Source of the DNA: an uncultured Mucilaginibacter sp.
GTDB lineage: Bacteria; Bacteroidota; Bacteroidia; Sphingobacteriales; Sphingobacteriaceae
Assembly (NCBI RefSeq): GCF_946479965.1
Contig: NZ_CAMLHX010000021.1
Span: 1 to 60,629 of the forward strand
Length of the DNA stretch: 60,629 nt
Reading direction: 5' to 3'
The translations under genes were made by a program, and so were the position numbers. The notes under the pieces were generated by a model. It saw only the letters and a list, made by a program, of their open reading frames with translations. It did no database searches and had not been told where the DNA came from. Of the stretch, positions 18,901-28,095 are shown piece after piece. How positions within the stretch are numbered: position 1 is the stretch's first letter; each line of letters opens with the position of its first letter.

Positions 18901-18934
18901 AGAGGCCGTATCAATTGATATGGCCTCTTTTTTT
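18901..18934 (+). terminator. Rho-independent terminator of the susCD operon
   Basis: The stem arms AGAGGCC and GGCCTCT extend inward through TATCAATTGATA with one G-T wobble (14 bp in all), followed by a run of T. It lies 24 nt after the susD stop. Confidence 0.85.
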
Positions 18935-18939
18935 ATAGG

Positions 18940-19086
18940 ATTCCGCATCATACCGGCGCGATTCTAATGAGTGAAAAAGCCAACATACACGATCCCAAAA
19001 TCAGGAAACTTCAAATGAATATTATTTCAAGCCAGGAATCAGAGATCAAACTAATGAAAGCTAAACTAAAAGAGCTGGAAAAGTGA
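18940..19086 (+). pseudogene. Remnant of a DUF305 protein gene (C-terminal part only)
   Basis: Seen: one reading frame carries IPHHTGAILMSEK, then HDPKIRKLQMNIISSQESEI and KLMKAKLKELEK before a TGA at 19084-19086. Known: the DUF305 family has the motif M-I-x-H-H-x-x-A-I-x-M followed by DPxxxxLAxxIIxxQxxEIxxM, which this matches closely. The expected Met before IPHH reads AGG (Arg), and everything upstream is missing: the frame runs straight into the susD terminator. An ATG at 18967 could still give a 39-residue peptide. Inferred: a gene truncated by deletion or rearrangement next to the susCD operon. DUF305 proteins are exported and often occur near metal or heme genes. Confidence 0.7.
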
Positions 19087-19156
19087 GATAACCGACGCTC
19101 ATGGTTTCCAAACTACAGACGACTATGCCGGTAGTCTCTGAAACTGTGTTCTATGC

Positions 19157-19351
19157 GTTTCACGCTGAAACAAAATTACCAATTTTCACAATCAACTGTA
19201 AAACAATTAGTTAATCCTACTTTACAGCTAAGTTTACTGACTTGTAAGTCGTTTCATTTTGTTTCACTTAAAATTACAACAATCTGATAACGATGTCTTT
19301 ATAAAAAAAAGCGTTTCATGCGTTTCATTTTGTTTCATATTTTTGTGAAAC
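19157..19351. repeat. GTTTCA(T/C) repeat cluster upstream of mutS
   Basis: Six direct copies of GTTTCA followed by T or C start at 19157, 19251, 19261, 19313, 19322 and 19332, with inverted copies at 19166-19171 and 19345-19351. The 16-mer GTTTCATTTTGTTTCA occurs twice, at 19251 and 19322. Several copies are 9-10 bp apart, about one helical turn. No gene is visible in 19087-19477. Could be a multi-site protein-binding region or simple expansion. Confidence 0.65.
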
Positions 19352-19477
19352 GCTATCATCGCTTTTTACTACTACAACAGGCAATAACATTCCACAAACA
19401 GCCAACTTTTCAACAATCCCACTAAAGCAGCGGCAATGCATTAACTTTACCCTTTCAGTTAAAAAGGAGTAAACCGC

Positions 19478-22087
19478 TTGGCCAAAGACGCAACTAAAGA
19501 AACGCCCTTAATGCAGCAATACAATGCCATTAAGACCAAATACCCCGGCGCGTTGCTGCTTTTCCGTGTAGGCGATTTTTACGAGACCTTTGGCGAGGAT
19601 GCCATTAAAGCCGCCGGCATTTTGGGCATCACCCTTACCCGCCGCGCAAACGGCGCAGCTACGCATATAGAACTGGCCGGTTTTCCGCATCATTCATTGG
19701 ATACTTACTTGCCTAAATTGGTTCGTGCAGGGCAGCGGGTAGCTATCTGCGATCAGCTGGAGGACCCTAAAACCACCAAAACCATAGTAAAGCGCGGCGT
19801 TACCGAGCTGGTTACGCCCGGTGTTTCTACCAACGATAACATCCTTCAGCAAAAAAGTAATAACTACCTAGCCTCGCTATACTTCGAGAAGAACAGCATA
19901 GGCGCGGCTTTTATTGATATTTCAACAGGTGAGTTTTTAACAGCGCAAGGCAACAGCGATTACATCGACAAACTGTTACAAGGCTTTAACCCCAGCGAGA
20001 TAATTTATCAAAAAACCCGTCAGGCAGAATTTAAAGAAAGCTACGGCGACCGCTATTATACCTACACCCTTGACGACTGGCCCTACAGTGGCGATTACGC
20101 CTACGAGACCATGCTGAAGCACTTCGGTGTAAAATCTCTTAAAGGTTTTGGTATTGATAAGCTGAATTTGGGTATTGTAGCTGCCGGTGTGGCGCTACAT
20201 TATTTGAATGAGACCGAGCACCGTAATCTGCAGCATATATCGTCTATCAGTCGCATTGAGGAGGACCGTTACCTGTGGTTGGATCGCTTTAGCGTGCGTA
20301 ATCTGGAACTGATAGGCTCGGCAAACGAGAACGCACATACGCTGGTAGAAGTGCTTGACCATACCTGCTCGCCAATGGGCGCCCGTCTGTTGCGCCGTTG
20401 GATTGTGATGCCGCTGAAAGAGCTTAAACCTATTAACGACCGCCTTGGCGTGGTTGAATATTTGATCGGTCAGGAAGAGTTGCGCGAGACCTTGCAGCAG
20501 CACATCAGGCAGATTGGCGATCTGGAGAGGCTGATATCAAAGATCGGTCTACAAAAGGCCAACCCAAGGGAAGTTTGCCAGCTTAAAAAAGCATTGACCG
20601 CCATTTCTGATATTAAGAAGATCTGCGAAGCATCTGAGAGCCTGCCACTAAAAGCGATAGGCGAACAACTTAACCCATGTGGTATCATCTGCGAAAAGAT
20701 AGCGAAAGAGCTACACCCTGAGCCACCGGTAATGCTGGTAAAAGGCTCAGTGATGAACGACGGCATTGATGAAGAGCTTGACCGCCTGCGTAAAATTGCG
20801 TTTGGCGGTAAAGGTTATTTGTTAGAAATCCAAAAGCGCGAGGCGGAAAGTACGGGCATACCATCGCTTAAAGTATCTTTTAATAATGTTTTCGGTTACT
20901 ATCTCGAGGTGACCCACTCCCACCGTGATAAGGTGCCGACGGATTGGATCCGCAAGCAAACACTGGTAAATGCAGAGCGGTATATCACCCCCGAACTAAA
21001 GGAGTACGAGGAGCAGATATTAGGTGCTGAGGAAAAGATTTTGGCTCTTGAAACCCGCTTGTATAACGAGTTGCTTTACGCCGTGGCGGAGTTTATAAAA
21101 CCTGTACAGCTAAACGCGCAGCTGATTGCGCACTTGGATGTACTACTCAACTTTGCAGATATCGCCATAAAAAACTACTATGTAAAGCCTGAGCTGAACG
21201 AAAGCCGGGTGATAGACATTAAAGGCGGCCGCCACCCGGTTATTGAAAAAACCCTGCCTGTTGGCGAGGATTATATTACTAACGATGTTTTCCTGGATTC
21301 TGAAAGTCAGCAGATCATTATCATAACCGGGCCCAACATGGCGGGTAAATCTGCCCTGCTGCGCCAAACCGGATTGATAGTGCTTATGGCCCAAATGGGT
21401 TGTTTTGTTCCTGCTAAATCGGCGACGCTGGGTATTATTGATAAAATCTTTACGCGTGTGGGTGCATCGGATAACCTATCATCGGGCGAATCAACCTTTA
21501 TGGTGGAAATGAACGAGACAGCCAGTATCCTGAATAATATATCTGACAGAAGTTTGATTTTGCTGGATGAGATCGGTCGGGGTACTTCTACTTATGACGG
21601 TATATCAATTGCCTGGTCAATAGCTGAATACCTCCACAATCATCCCACAGCCAAAGCAAAAACGCTGTTTGCCACCCACTACCATGAGTTGAATGAGTTA
21701 AGCAACACCTTTAACCGCATCAAGAACTATAATGTTACTGTTAAAGAGATCGGTCACCAGATCATCTTCCTGCGTAAACTGGTGCCCGGCGGCAGCGAAC
21801 ACAGCTTCGGTATCCACGTAGCGAAACTGGCAGGGATGCCGCCAAAAGTTTTAAGTCGCGCTAACGAGATATTGAAAAAGCTGGAGCACGAGCGCACCGG
21901 CGGCGAGCATATTAAAGAAAGTATCCGCAAGGTGCAAAAGCAGGCCGTCCAAATGCAGATGTTCAGTATTGACGACCCAGTTCTGGTTAAGATCCGCGAT
22001 AACCTTAACAACCTTGACGTTAACACCCTTACCCCTGTTGAAGCTTTAATGAAACTGGACGAGATACAGCGGCTGATAAAAAGCTGA
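19478..22087 (+). CDS. mutS: DNA mismatch repair protein MutS (MutS1)
   Basis: Seen: 869 residues. The start is a TTG at 19478, chosen because it is preceded by AAGGAG at a proper distance and begins the conserved N-terminus. The mismatch-recognition Phe-x-Glu is in [10 protein letters not shown] (F34, E36). The ATPase has Walker [14 protein letters not shown] near residue 618, the ST..E segment [10 protein letters not shown], Walker [14 protein letters not shown] near residue 693, and the closing ATHYHEL. Full length for the family. Known: MutS binds mismatches and recruits MutL. Inferred: a single-gene unit; a near-consensus -7 box TAACTTTA lies at 19442-19449. A cluster of GTTTCA repeats sits just upstream. 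Confidence 0.97.
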   Translation: MAKDATKETPLMQQYNAIKTKYPGALLLFRVGDFYETFGEDAIKAAGILGITLTRRANGAATHIELAGFPHHSLDTYLPKLVRAGQRVAICDQLEDPKTTKTIVKRGVTELVTPGVSTNDNILQQKSNNYLASLYFEKNSIGAAFIDISTGEFLTAQGNSDYIDKLLQGFNPSEIIYQKTRQAEFKESYGDRYYTYTLDDWPYSGDYAYETMLKHFGVKSLKGFGIDKLNLGIVAAGVALHYLNETEHRNLQHISSISRIEEDRYLWLDRFSVRNLELIGSANENAHTLVEVLDHTCSPMGARLLRRWIVMPLKELKPINDRLGVVEYLIGQEELRETLQQHIRQIGDLERLISKIGLQKANPREVCQLKKALTAISDIKKICEASESLPLKAIGEQLNPCGIICEKIAKELHPEPPVMLVKGSVMNDGIDEELDRLRKIAFGGKGYLLEIQKREAESTGIPSLKVSFNNVFGYYLEVTHSHRDKVPTDWIRKQTLVNAERYITPELKEYEEQILGAEEKILALETRLYNELLYAVAEFIKPVQLNAQLIAHLDVLLNFADIAIKNYYVKPELNESRVIDIKGGRHPVIEKTLPVGEDYITNDVFLDSESQQIIIITGPNMAGKSALLRQTGLIVLMAQMGCFVPAKSATLGIIDKIFTRVGASDNLSSGESTFMVEMNETASILNNISDRSLILLDEIGRGTSTYDGISIAWSIAEYLHNHPTAKAKTLFATHYHELNELSNTFNRIKNYNVTVKEIGHQIIFLRKLVPGGSEHSFGIHVAKLAGMPPKVLSRANEILKKLEHERTGGEHIKESIRKVQKQAVQMQMFSIDDPVLVKIRDNLNNLDVNTLTPVEALMKLDEIQRLIKS

Positions 22088-22092
22088 TTTTG

Positions 22093-22124
22093 ATTTCGGA
22101 TTTCGAATGTTCAATTTCGGATTT
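22093..22124. repeat. Short direct repeat after mutS
   Basis: ATTTCGGATTT occurs at 22093-22103 and again at 22114-22124, 21 bp apart, just after the mutS stop. No function is evident. Confidence 0.4.
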
Positions 22125-22217
22125 AGCTTATCAGGAAGTAGAAATTTACGATTCGCAATGTGGATATGTTGAGAAACTCTGTGTTTGTCTCTCTTGTATA
22201 GCCGCTATTTTTATAGC

Positions 22218-22793
22218 ATGATCCTGCCTCGCTATTTTAAACATGCGCTGATATTATTTACCGGCATTGTTATACTATCCTCCTGCCATACCCGCAAGGC
22301 TGCCATGAAGGGTGAACCAGGCGAAATGGTAAAACCACAGGCAAGCATCGCTGAGAAATACTCTGAAATAATGGGCGTAAAAGAGCGCGATATTCAAAAC
22401 GGACGGCTATATGCCTTTATCGAACAATGGACCGGTACTCCCTATAAATATGGGGCGCAAAGTAAAGACGGTATTGACTGTTCTGGTTTAACCCAACTAC
22501 TGCAGCAAGAGGTTTACGGTGTAAAACTTCCCCGCATGACGTCGCAACAGATCAATGTTATTAAGCGTAAGTACGAGGATGAATTAAAAGAGGGCGATCT
22601 GGTCTTCTTTGACTTTGATGGTAAACAGTTCAGTCATGTTGGTGTATACCTGCAGAATGGCTGGTTTGTACATGCAAGCACCCGCAAAGGTGTTATGGTA
22701 GCGCGGCTGCGCGATAATGGTATTTACAAATACTTTTCGCGGGGCGGGTCTATCAACACTCAAATCATCGCTTCTCAGCCTTATAATAACTAA
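22218..22793 (+). CDS. NlpC/P60-family cell-wall peptidase, lipoprotein
   Basis: Seen: 191 residues from the ATG at 22218; the open frame begins earlier at a TTG, but the signal peptide starts at this ATG. Lipobox VILSSC with Cys23. The NlpC/P60 triad is Cys88 (DGIDCSGL), His140 (FSHVGVYL) and His152 (WFVHAST). Known: these enzymes cleave D-gamma-glutamyl-diaminopimelate or related peptidoglycan bonds. Inferred: a membrane-anchored murein endopeptidase. The next gene's ATG directly abuts this stop codon. Confidence 0.92.
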   Translation: MILPRYFKHALILFTGIVILSSCHTRKAAMKGEPGEMVKPQASIAEKYSEIMGVKERDIQNGRLYAFIEQWTGTPYKYGAQSKDGIDCSGLTQLLQQEVYGVKLPRMTSQQINVIKRKYEDELKEGDLVFFDFDGKQFSHVGVYLQNGWFVHASTRKGVMVARLRDNGIYKYFSRGGSINTQIIASQPYNN

Positions 22794-23216
22794 ATGAACA
22801 CTACAGCAGCGGAATTATCAGCTACAATCAACGATTTTATCACTCAGCACTCATCCCAAATTAACTGGACGCAGCGCCCGATAGCAGAAAAGTGGGCAGT
22901 AATAGAGATATTGGGACACTTAACAGACAGCGCCCTCGTAAATCTACACAGGTTTGTTCGATGCACCTACGAAAGTGACTTTACGCTGAGCTATGCACAG
23001 GATGAATGGGTTGCCGCGCAACAATACAAGGAGGCTAGTGTAACCGACCTGCTTACGCTTTGGCAGTTACTTAACAAGCAAATTGTAACCGTGTTAAACA
23101 CCTACCCCGCAAATCGCCGACAGGCTAAATGTAATGGCGAAACTGTAGAGTTTTTGGCAGCTGACTATGTTGACCACATGCGCCATCATTTAGACCAGAT
23201 AATTACGCTGAGATAA
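22794..23216 (+). CDS. DinB/YfiT-like four-helix-bundle protein
   Basis: Seen: 140 residues. Family motifs are KWAVIEILGHLTDSALVNLH (His42) and DYVDHMRHHLDQI (His128 and His132), giving the three-His metal site of the DinB superfamily. Known: members include thiol-dependent transferases and hydrolases; most are uncharacterised. It starts on the base after the NlpC/P60 stop, so the two are co-transcribed. Specific reaction unknown. Confidence 0.82.
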   Translation: MNTTAAELSATINDFITQHSSQINWTQRPIAEKWAVIEILGHLTDSALVNLHRFVRCTYESDFTLSYAQDEWVAAQQYKEASVTDLLTLWQLLNKQIVTVLNTYPANRRQAKCNGETVEFLAADYVDHMRHHLDQIITLR

Positions 23217-23221
23217 AAACC

Positions 23222-23950
23222 CTAATTTCCAGGCAACGGCTTCCTTTTCCTTGATTTGAAAAGACGCGCCAGCAAGGGTTTATCTGCGTTAGGTTCCTTT
23301 GGATAAAGTTTTTTACGAATTATTGGTTGTGAAATAGCCCAAGCCATAATTCCATAGGAGTATATAAGCGGACTAGCTTCCACTAAAAATCCAATTATTA
23401 CATATACAAACAAAATTGGAATAGTGAACAAGTTAATGCGCTGGGCTTTCCATTGCAGGTTATGCTCTATCTCTGCTGGTTTAATGCAGAGTGTTTGCGC
23501 GTTACGCACCAGGTAGCCTATTAAAAGTGTCTGGGTAAATAGCGCCATCAGTATCACAAAAAAATAAAACAAAAAACCGTACGCGTTTCCAACACTGAGG
23601 GCGCCGGTTAAAAGTGTAATAGAGAATGGGAAAAGCGAGATAAAAAAAAGGAATACCATATTAAAAGCGATAAGCTTTTTTGTATAATCTTTCAAATAGC
23701 TAAACAGTTCCAGGTGTTTTGACCAAAAGACAGCCACTATCGCAAAAGAAGTTGCATATCCTCCAAATTTGGGAAGCACTTCTAAAAAAGCCTCTCTTAC
23801 AGCTTCGCTACTGGCGTGCCGTAACCCTTCTGGTAGTTTTATTTCCAGTACCATTATAGTAATAATAATGGCAAAAACTGCATCGCTGAACAGAATCATA
23901 CGCTCCAGTTGAAACTCTCTTTTTATTTCTTCAGTTTCCTCAACTTTCAT
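23222..23950 (-). CDS. TMEM175/DUF1211-family potassium channel-like membrane protein
   Basis: Seen: 242 residues with about six hydrophobic helices. The family signature R-x-x-x-F-S-D is RMILFSDAVFAIIIT (Arg17, Phe21-Asp23), followed by MVLEIKLP. A basic tail closes the protein. Known: TMEM175 proteins form leaky K+-selective channels without the usual selectivity filter; bacterial forms have one such unit per subunit and tetramerise. Inferred: inner-membrane potassium conductance. Transcribed divergently from the 39-residue peptide gene. Confidence 0.9.
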   Translation of the reverse strand: MKVEETEEIKREFQLERMILFSDAVFAIIITIMVLEIKLPEGLRHASSEAVREAFLEVLPKFGGYATSFAIVAVFWSKHLELFSYLKDYTKKLIAFNMVFLFFISLFPFSITLLTGALSVGNAYGFLFYFFVILMALFTQTLLIGYLVRNAQTLCIKPAEIEHNLQWKAQRINLFTIPILFVYVIIGFLVEASPLIYSYGIMAWAISQPIIRKKLYPKEPNADKPLLARLFKSRKRKPLPGN

Positions 23951-23964
23951 AGCTAAATATAGAT

Positions 23965-23972
23965 TAATTTTG
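23965..23972 (+). promoter_or_regulatory. -7 box (TAATTTTG) directly before the 39-residue peptide gene
   Basis: Perfect TAnnTTTG match ending one base before ATG-ATG at 23974-23979. If used, transcription would begin at about the start codon, implying a leaderless mRNA. Confidence 0.45.
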
Positions 23973-23973
23973 C

Positions 23974-24093
23974 ATGATGGCTAAACATGATTACTCTTTT
24001 TGGACAAAATATAAACGCTTCGCCGCGAACGAGATCCTATTGTATGTTATTATGATAGTAGGTATTCTATTAGGGATCTGGATCTTCAGTTGA
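23974..24093 (+). CDS. Small single-pass membrane peptide (39 residues), unrecognised
   Basis: Seen: an open frame of 39 codons starting ATG-ATG and ending TGA at 24091-24093. Residues 1-20 are charged and aromatic (MAKHDYSFWTKYKRFAANE). Residues 21-38 are a clean hydrophobic helix (ILLYVIMIVGILLGIWIF). The positive charges before the helix predict an N-in orientation. A perfect -7 box directly precedes it and the frame ends exactly before the stop codon of the opposing transglutaminase-like gene. I know no family for it. Inferred: a real short gene, possibly a partner of the divergent TMEM175-like channel. Confidence 0.55.
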   Translation: MMAKHDYSFWTKYKRFAANEILLYVIMIVGILLGIWIFS

Positions 24094-26001
24094 TCATTTC
24101 TTAACCAGTGCTACGTTATACGCGTCTGCATCCCCCACCTTCCTGAAAAATTCAACCAGGTCTGCATACAGCGCTTTGTCATAGGTCCCCGCTAACAACT
24201 GTATTTTTCGATGATAAACCAATTGGTTCCCCTTTAGCTCCATTGTGGCGTGGTAGCTGCCAAACGGCTTAGTAATTTCAACATTCAATCGTGCTTTTTC
24301 AGATCGATAATTATCATCCGGAAGAGTATAAACTATCTGATCTTCGTCAGCGTAACCGTCATTAATATAAACATCGGTAGTACGATTTCGCACCTCTGCC
24401 GGTGTTCTGCCGGTGCGATTAGCAGCATTTAATAAAAAATACATTTTGCCATCGGTTACCGCAGCATAAGACGAGGCAGAAAACTTTAATGTTTCAGTCG
24501 TCAGCGGCTTATCAGCTTTGCTTTGTGTAAGCTCGTATTGCGCTATAGCCAGGTTATTTATAGCGTATATCCTGGCAACTGTTTTTAACTTTTCTGTTTC
24601 TGATTTGTCAATCAGTTCCTCCCGGTTTTCATATTGTGTCCCGCTGAATAGCGTTTCTATCTCGCCTGATAGCTCCCCTTTGTCGCTGATATTGAACGTC
24701 GCCTTACGCACCTGTAAATTGGTGGTGCTTGTATATTTCGGCGTATGCAGAAGTTTCCCCCCGCCGGGTGTACAGGCCAGCACGTTACGGTCATCAGTAA
24801 AATTGCTTAAAAACCCAAAGGGTATTTTCTGACTGGTACACTCCAGCCAGGTTGTATCGCTAGCAAAAGGGATACACAAAATAACATGGTTGGCTTGTCC
24901 CATGCTGGCAAAGTCGGGTATCAGGCTGGATTTATAATTAAAACCTGATGCTACCGCGCAATACCACGAGTCGATGTTGACTGTCGCTAACAGCGCCTGC
25001 ATGTAATTTACCAGCGCCTTGCAATCACCATAATTTAGTTTATCTACCTCGCTTGCCAAAAAAGGCTGATACCCGCCAATGCCTACCTGAACACTTATAT
25101 AATGTGTTTTTTTCTGCATGTAATCATATATCTTCCGCACTTTTTCTTTTGGGTCTGTTGCATCGGCTGTTAGTTTCTTTATAAGGGTTACCGTTTCGGC
25201 AGGCAGCTGTTGACGGCCTTTCAGCAGCTTATCGTATACCCATTTACCCAGATCATTCCAGTTGGTGTATGTACCATCTATGCCGCCATATGAGAACTTT
25301 TCGGGCGCTATTTTTACGCTTATTCTATAAGCATCAGGGTCAGGGCTATAGGGTTCAAATCTTACGGCCTTTATGTTTTCCGCTTTCCATTGATATGAAG
25401 TAAATCCGCCCTCAAAATTGGATATTGAAGCAATAGATGTGTTGATTTCCTTGTAACGAATATTAAATCCCTTAGTTAAAACATTAAACACACTTTTCTC
25501 CACAGCTACACCTGTTGACCGTACCGGGTGCCAGTCGTGAAAATTAAGCGATTGCTTTGAGCGAATCTCGTATTCATATTCTACAGTGTAAGGATATGAT
25601 ATTGACTGAGGCTGATAACTCTTTACACGCGAATCTTCAAACAAAGAAAAATCAGACGCCGCGCTCTGATCCTGAAAATTGCCGGCGGTAAATTTGCTTA
25701 CCTGCCTGCCAAATTCATCATAAACAGACCCGCGTATATCCCTTATAGAATTGGCCTTATCATAAAACACATTCACTTCGGCCTCATCATCCCCATTCTT
25801 ATTCAGTATAGTTACGGCTCGTTTAACATGATAAATGACGTTATCAACCGACTTAACTTCTGTGGAAACTACCTCATTCCTCACTACGGCACTCGCGTAG
25901 GGCATTAATTCCTTTGGTATAGAAACAGCGGTGTAGGTAGTTTGCGCAGCAGTGCCAAGTGAAACGGTACATAAAACCGATATCCAAAAAATTAATCTCA
26001 T
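24094..26001 (-). CDS. DUF3857/transglutaminase-like exported protein (catalytic Cys retained)
   Basis: Seen: 635 residues with a signal peptide (cut near AAQ, residue 19). A DUF3857 domain fills about residues 50-230 and a transglutaminase-like core about 270-390, with YGDCKALVNYMQALL carrying the nucleophile Cys and NHVILCIPF holding the likely His. A beta-rich C-terminal part follows. Known: DUF3857/TG proteins are common in Bacteroidota; function unproven. Its ATG overlaps the stop of the upstream paralogue by 4 bp (ATGA), so the two are translationally coupled. Confidence 0.88.
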   Translation of the reverse strand: MRLIFWISVLCTVSLGTAAQTTYTAVSIPKELMPYASAVVRNEVVSTEVKSVDNVIYHVKRAVTILNKNGDDEAEVNVFYDKANSIRDIRGSVYDEFGRQVSKFTAGNFQDQSAASDFSLFEDSRVKSYQPQSISYPYTVEYEYEIRSKQSLNFHDWHPVRSTGVAVEKSVFNVLTKGFNIRYKEINTSIASISNFEGGFTSYQWKAENIKAVRFEPYSPDPDAYRISVKIAPEKFSYGGIDGTYTNWNDLGKWVYDKLLKGRQQLPAETVTLIKKLTADATDPKEKVRKIYDYMQKKTHYISVQVGIGGYQPFLASEVDKLNYGDCKALVNYMQALLATVNIDSWYCAVASGFNYKSSLIPDFASMGQANHVILCIPFASDTTWLECTSQKIPFGFLSNFTDDRNVLACTPGGGKLLHTPKYTSTTNLQVRKATFNISDKGELSGEIETLFSGTQYENREELIDKSETEKLKTVARIYAINNLAIAQYELTQSKADKPLTTETLKFSASSYAAVTDGKMYFLLNAANRTGRTPAEVRNRTTDVYINDGYADEDQIVYTLPDDNYRSEKARLNVEITKPFGSYHATMELKGNQLVYHRKIQLLAGTYDKALYADLVEFFRKVGDADAYNVALVKK

Positions 26002-27974
26002 ATCTTCTTTTTAAACACCATCTCGCTTTTTTCTGACAGGATGATCTTATTATAAAGTTCTTTCAGATAAGGATATTCCCCGGGCCCGTAAATAGATTTT
26101 TTGAATTGAGTAACATGCGAGAGAGAAAATGTATTACCTACCTCCGAGTAGGCAACAATAAACATCCCGCCCTGGTTGGGTAGCGCTGCCGTAATGTTTT
26201 GACCAGGGTTTTCAATCACATAGCCTTCGGGCAATTTCATATTTAATATAAAACGATCCTCAGATGGCATACCCAAGTCAACCGGGTAGCTGCGTGAGTT
26301 AAGTTTAAATGGATTAGTGGTAATCTGATTAAAAATGAAGGGATTAAAACTTAGCTTCTCGTGGTTCATCCCTTCGTATCCGTCCATTTCAACTTCGTAA
26401 ACTTCGCTGAGTGTGCCATCAAGACTATCAATTCCGCTTATTTCAAACTTTTTAATTTTCGTTTTGCTCAGCCTTTCGTCCATATTTTCAACAAACTCAT
26501 CAAGTGTATTAAATTTCTTTATTGCCTGCCGTTTTTGGTAACCCGAATAACCTCTTGAATATGTTGTCATCTTACCTATCAACTTTCCCTCTCCGGATAG
26601 AGTCAGATCAAGTACGCGTGTAGTGTTCTGGATATTGGGTGTGTTAATATCGATCCAATACGATGGTTTGTCGAGACTCATTACACGGCCCTGATCATTT
26701 AAGCACCTCATAGGCAGCATTCCAAAGGAAAGCAACGGGTCAGTAGCATCCAATAAATAACTTTTATCACCAATGTTTGCTCTGGCCAATACATAGTTAA
26801 ATTCGGTAATAACGGGATACAGCTTATTAACTACACCATGGCTCCGGGTCGACATCAAAACTGCTTCCGTGTTTATCCCTGCTGACGACAGGGCTGCTAC
26901 CAACGCGAGATTAATATCGCCCGAAGTTCCGGTATGGCTTTCAAATGCCTTACGCACATTTTCACTTCCAAAAGCAATAAATTCGTTCCACTTCATATTC
27001 TTTTGAATAAAAGCGTATACCGCTTTGGCTTTTTGCAGATCATCTGTCTTTCCGGCTATAACCGGCGCAATTTTATCTTTAAACTGATCGCGCTTTTTTA
27101 TTTGTGTTCCAAAATAATTGTCGTGTTTAAGCTGGTAATCAACATCCTTCCATTCTTTAGCTAAGTTGGTTTTTACGCCGCTGTAGGGACTGGAATATTC
27201 AAATAATTCAAAGTAAATAGCTGAGATAAAATTTCTGGGTGCGGTCATATAATCTTCCTCCACAAACGCCGGAATATTATTCATACCATACACAAAATGC
27301 GCGCAATCTGACTTGGCTCCATGAGTTTCAAAACAGTCCCGCTCTATTTCAGATGCACTTTTAGTTAGTTCAAGATCGCCCCTTTTAACGGCATTATACT
27401 GCCAGAAGCCGGGTATATGGGCCTCATATTCTGACTTTATTTTAGGGATATCGCTTTGGAACTGCCAGTCATGTAAATCTTCAAAGTAAGGTGTAGTTAT
27501 TGTATACCTGTATTCAATAACGCAGCCATTGCGCAACCCGGGCATAGCAAACTTAGCCATCTGATGAGTCTTGTTTACATCCACCATAAATATTTGCGAT
27601 TTCTGTAATTCTTCCCGCTTAACTCCAACGCTGGCATCAGGACTAACAGTAATACCTTCAATATCATCTATTTTCTCCCAGCGCTCCTTACCGATGTACA
27701 AAGGCACCTCAACAGTACCTTTTTTAAAAGCCTCAGCATCAAATATTTTGATTTTTACATGGTACTTATAAACCAACCTTATCTCGTCTTCGTTAGTCAT
27801 AGTAATGCGGGCGTTGCCATATTCGTTTAACACAACTGCATGTGCAGATGGATCTTTTGAATAGCTGGCCATCTTTGTTTCTTCCTGCGTGATATTTCCG
27901 AACGAAAAGTCCTGAGCAGAAGCATTATAGCCGTTTAAAAAAAGTATTACGATAGCAAACAGGGTAGTCTTCAT
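25998..27974 (-). CDS. DUF3857/transglutaminase-like exported protein (catalytic Cys missing)
   Basis: Seen: 658 residues from the ATG at 27974, which begins a clear signal peptide (MKTTLFAIVILFL, cut near ASA); the ORF is 5 codons longer. It has the same order as its downstream neighbour: DUF3857, then a transglutaminase-like fold. Where active enzymes have G-D-C, it has SGDINLALVAALSSAG, so the nucleophile Cys is replaced by Ile. Inferred: a non-catalytic paralogue acting with the downstream Cys-containing protein, perhaps as a heterodimer or scaffold. Duplication of an ancestral gene is likely. Substrate unknown. Confidence 0.87.
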   Translation of the reverse strand: MKTTLFAIVILFLNGYNASAQDFSFGNITQEETKMASYSKDPSAHAVVLNEYGNARITMTNEDEIRLVYKYHVKIKIFDAEAFKKGTVEVPLYIGKERWEKIDDIEGITVSPDASVGVKREELQKSQIFMVDVNKTHQMAKFAMPGLRNGCVIEYRYTITTPYFEDLHDWQFQSDIPKIKSEYEAHIPGFWQYNAVKRGDLELTKSASEIERDCFETHGAKSDCAHFVYGMNNIPAFVEEDYMTAPRNFISAIYFELFEYSSPYSGVKTNLAKEWKDVDYQLKHDNYFGTQIKKRDQFKDKIAPVIAGKTDDLQKAKAVYAFIQKNMKWNEFIAFGSENVRKAFESHTGTSGDINLALVAALSSAGINTEAVLMSTRSHGVVNKLYPVITEFNYVLARANIGDKSYLLDATDPLLSFGMLPMRCLNDQGRVMSLDKPSYWIDINTPNIQNTTRVLDLTLSGEGKLIGKMTTYSRGYSGYQKRQAIKKFNTLDEFVENMDERLSKTKIKKFEISGIDSLDGTLSEVYEVEMDGYEGMNHEKLSFNPFIFNQITTNPFKLNSRSYPVDLGMPSEDRFILNMKLPEGYVIENPGQNITAALPNQGGMFIVAYSEVGNTFSLSHVTQFKKSIYGPGEYPYLKELYNKIILSEKSEMVFKKKI

Positions 27975-28095
27975 CTTGTGATTGTACATTTAAGTGAGGT
28001 TAAGATAAATCTTTTTAAGATATAATATAAACTGCATGACTTATTTTGCCATTTTTTTTTGATTTTTGTAATTCGGCGTTGCCGGACATCAACTT

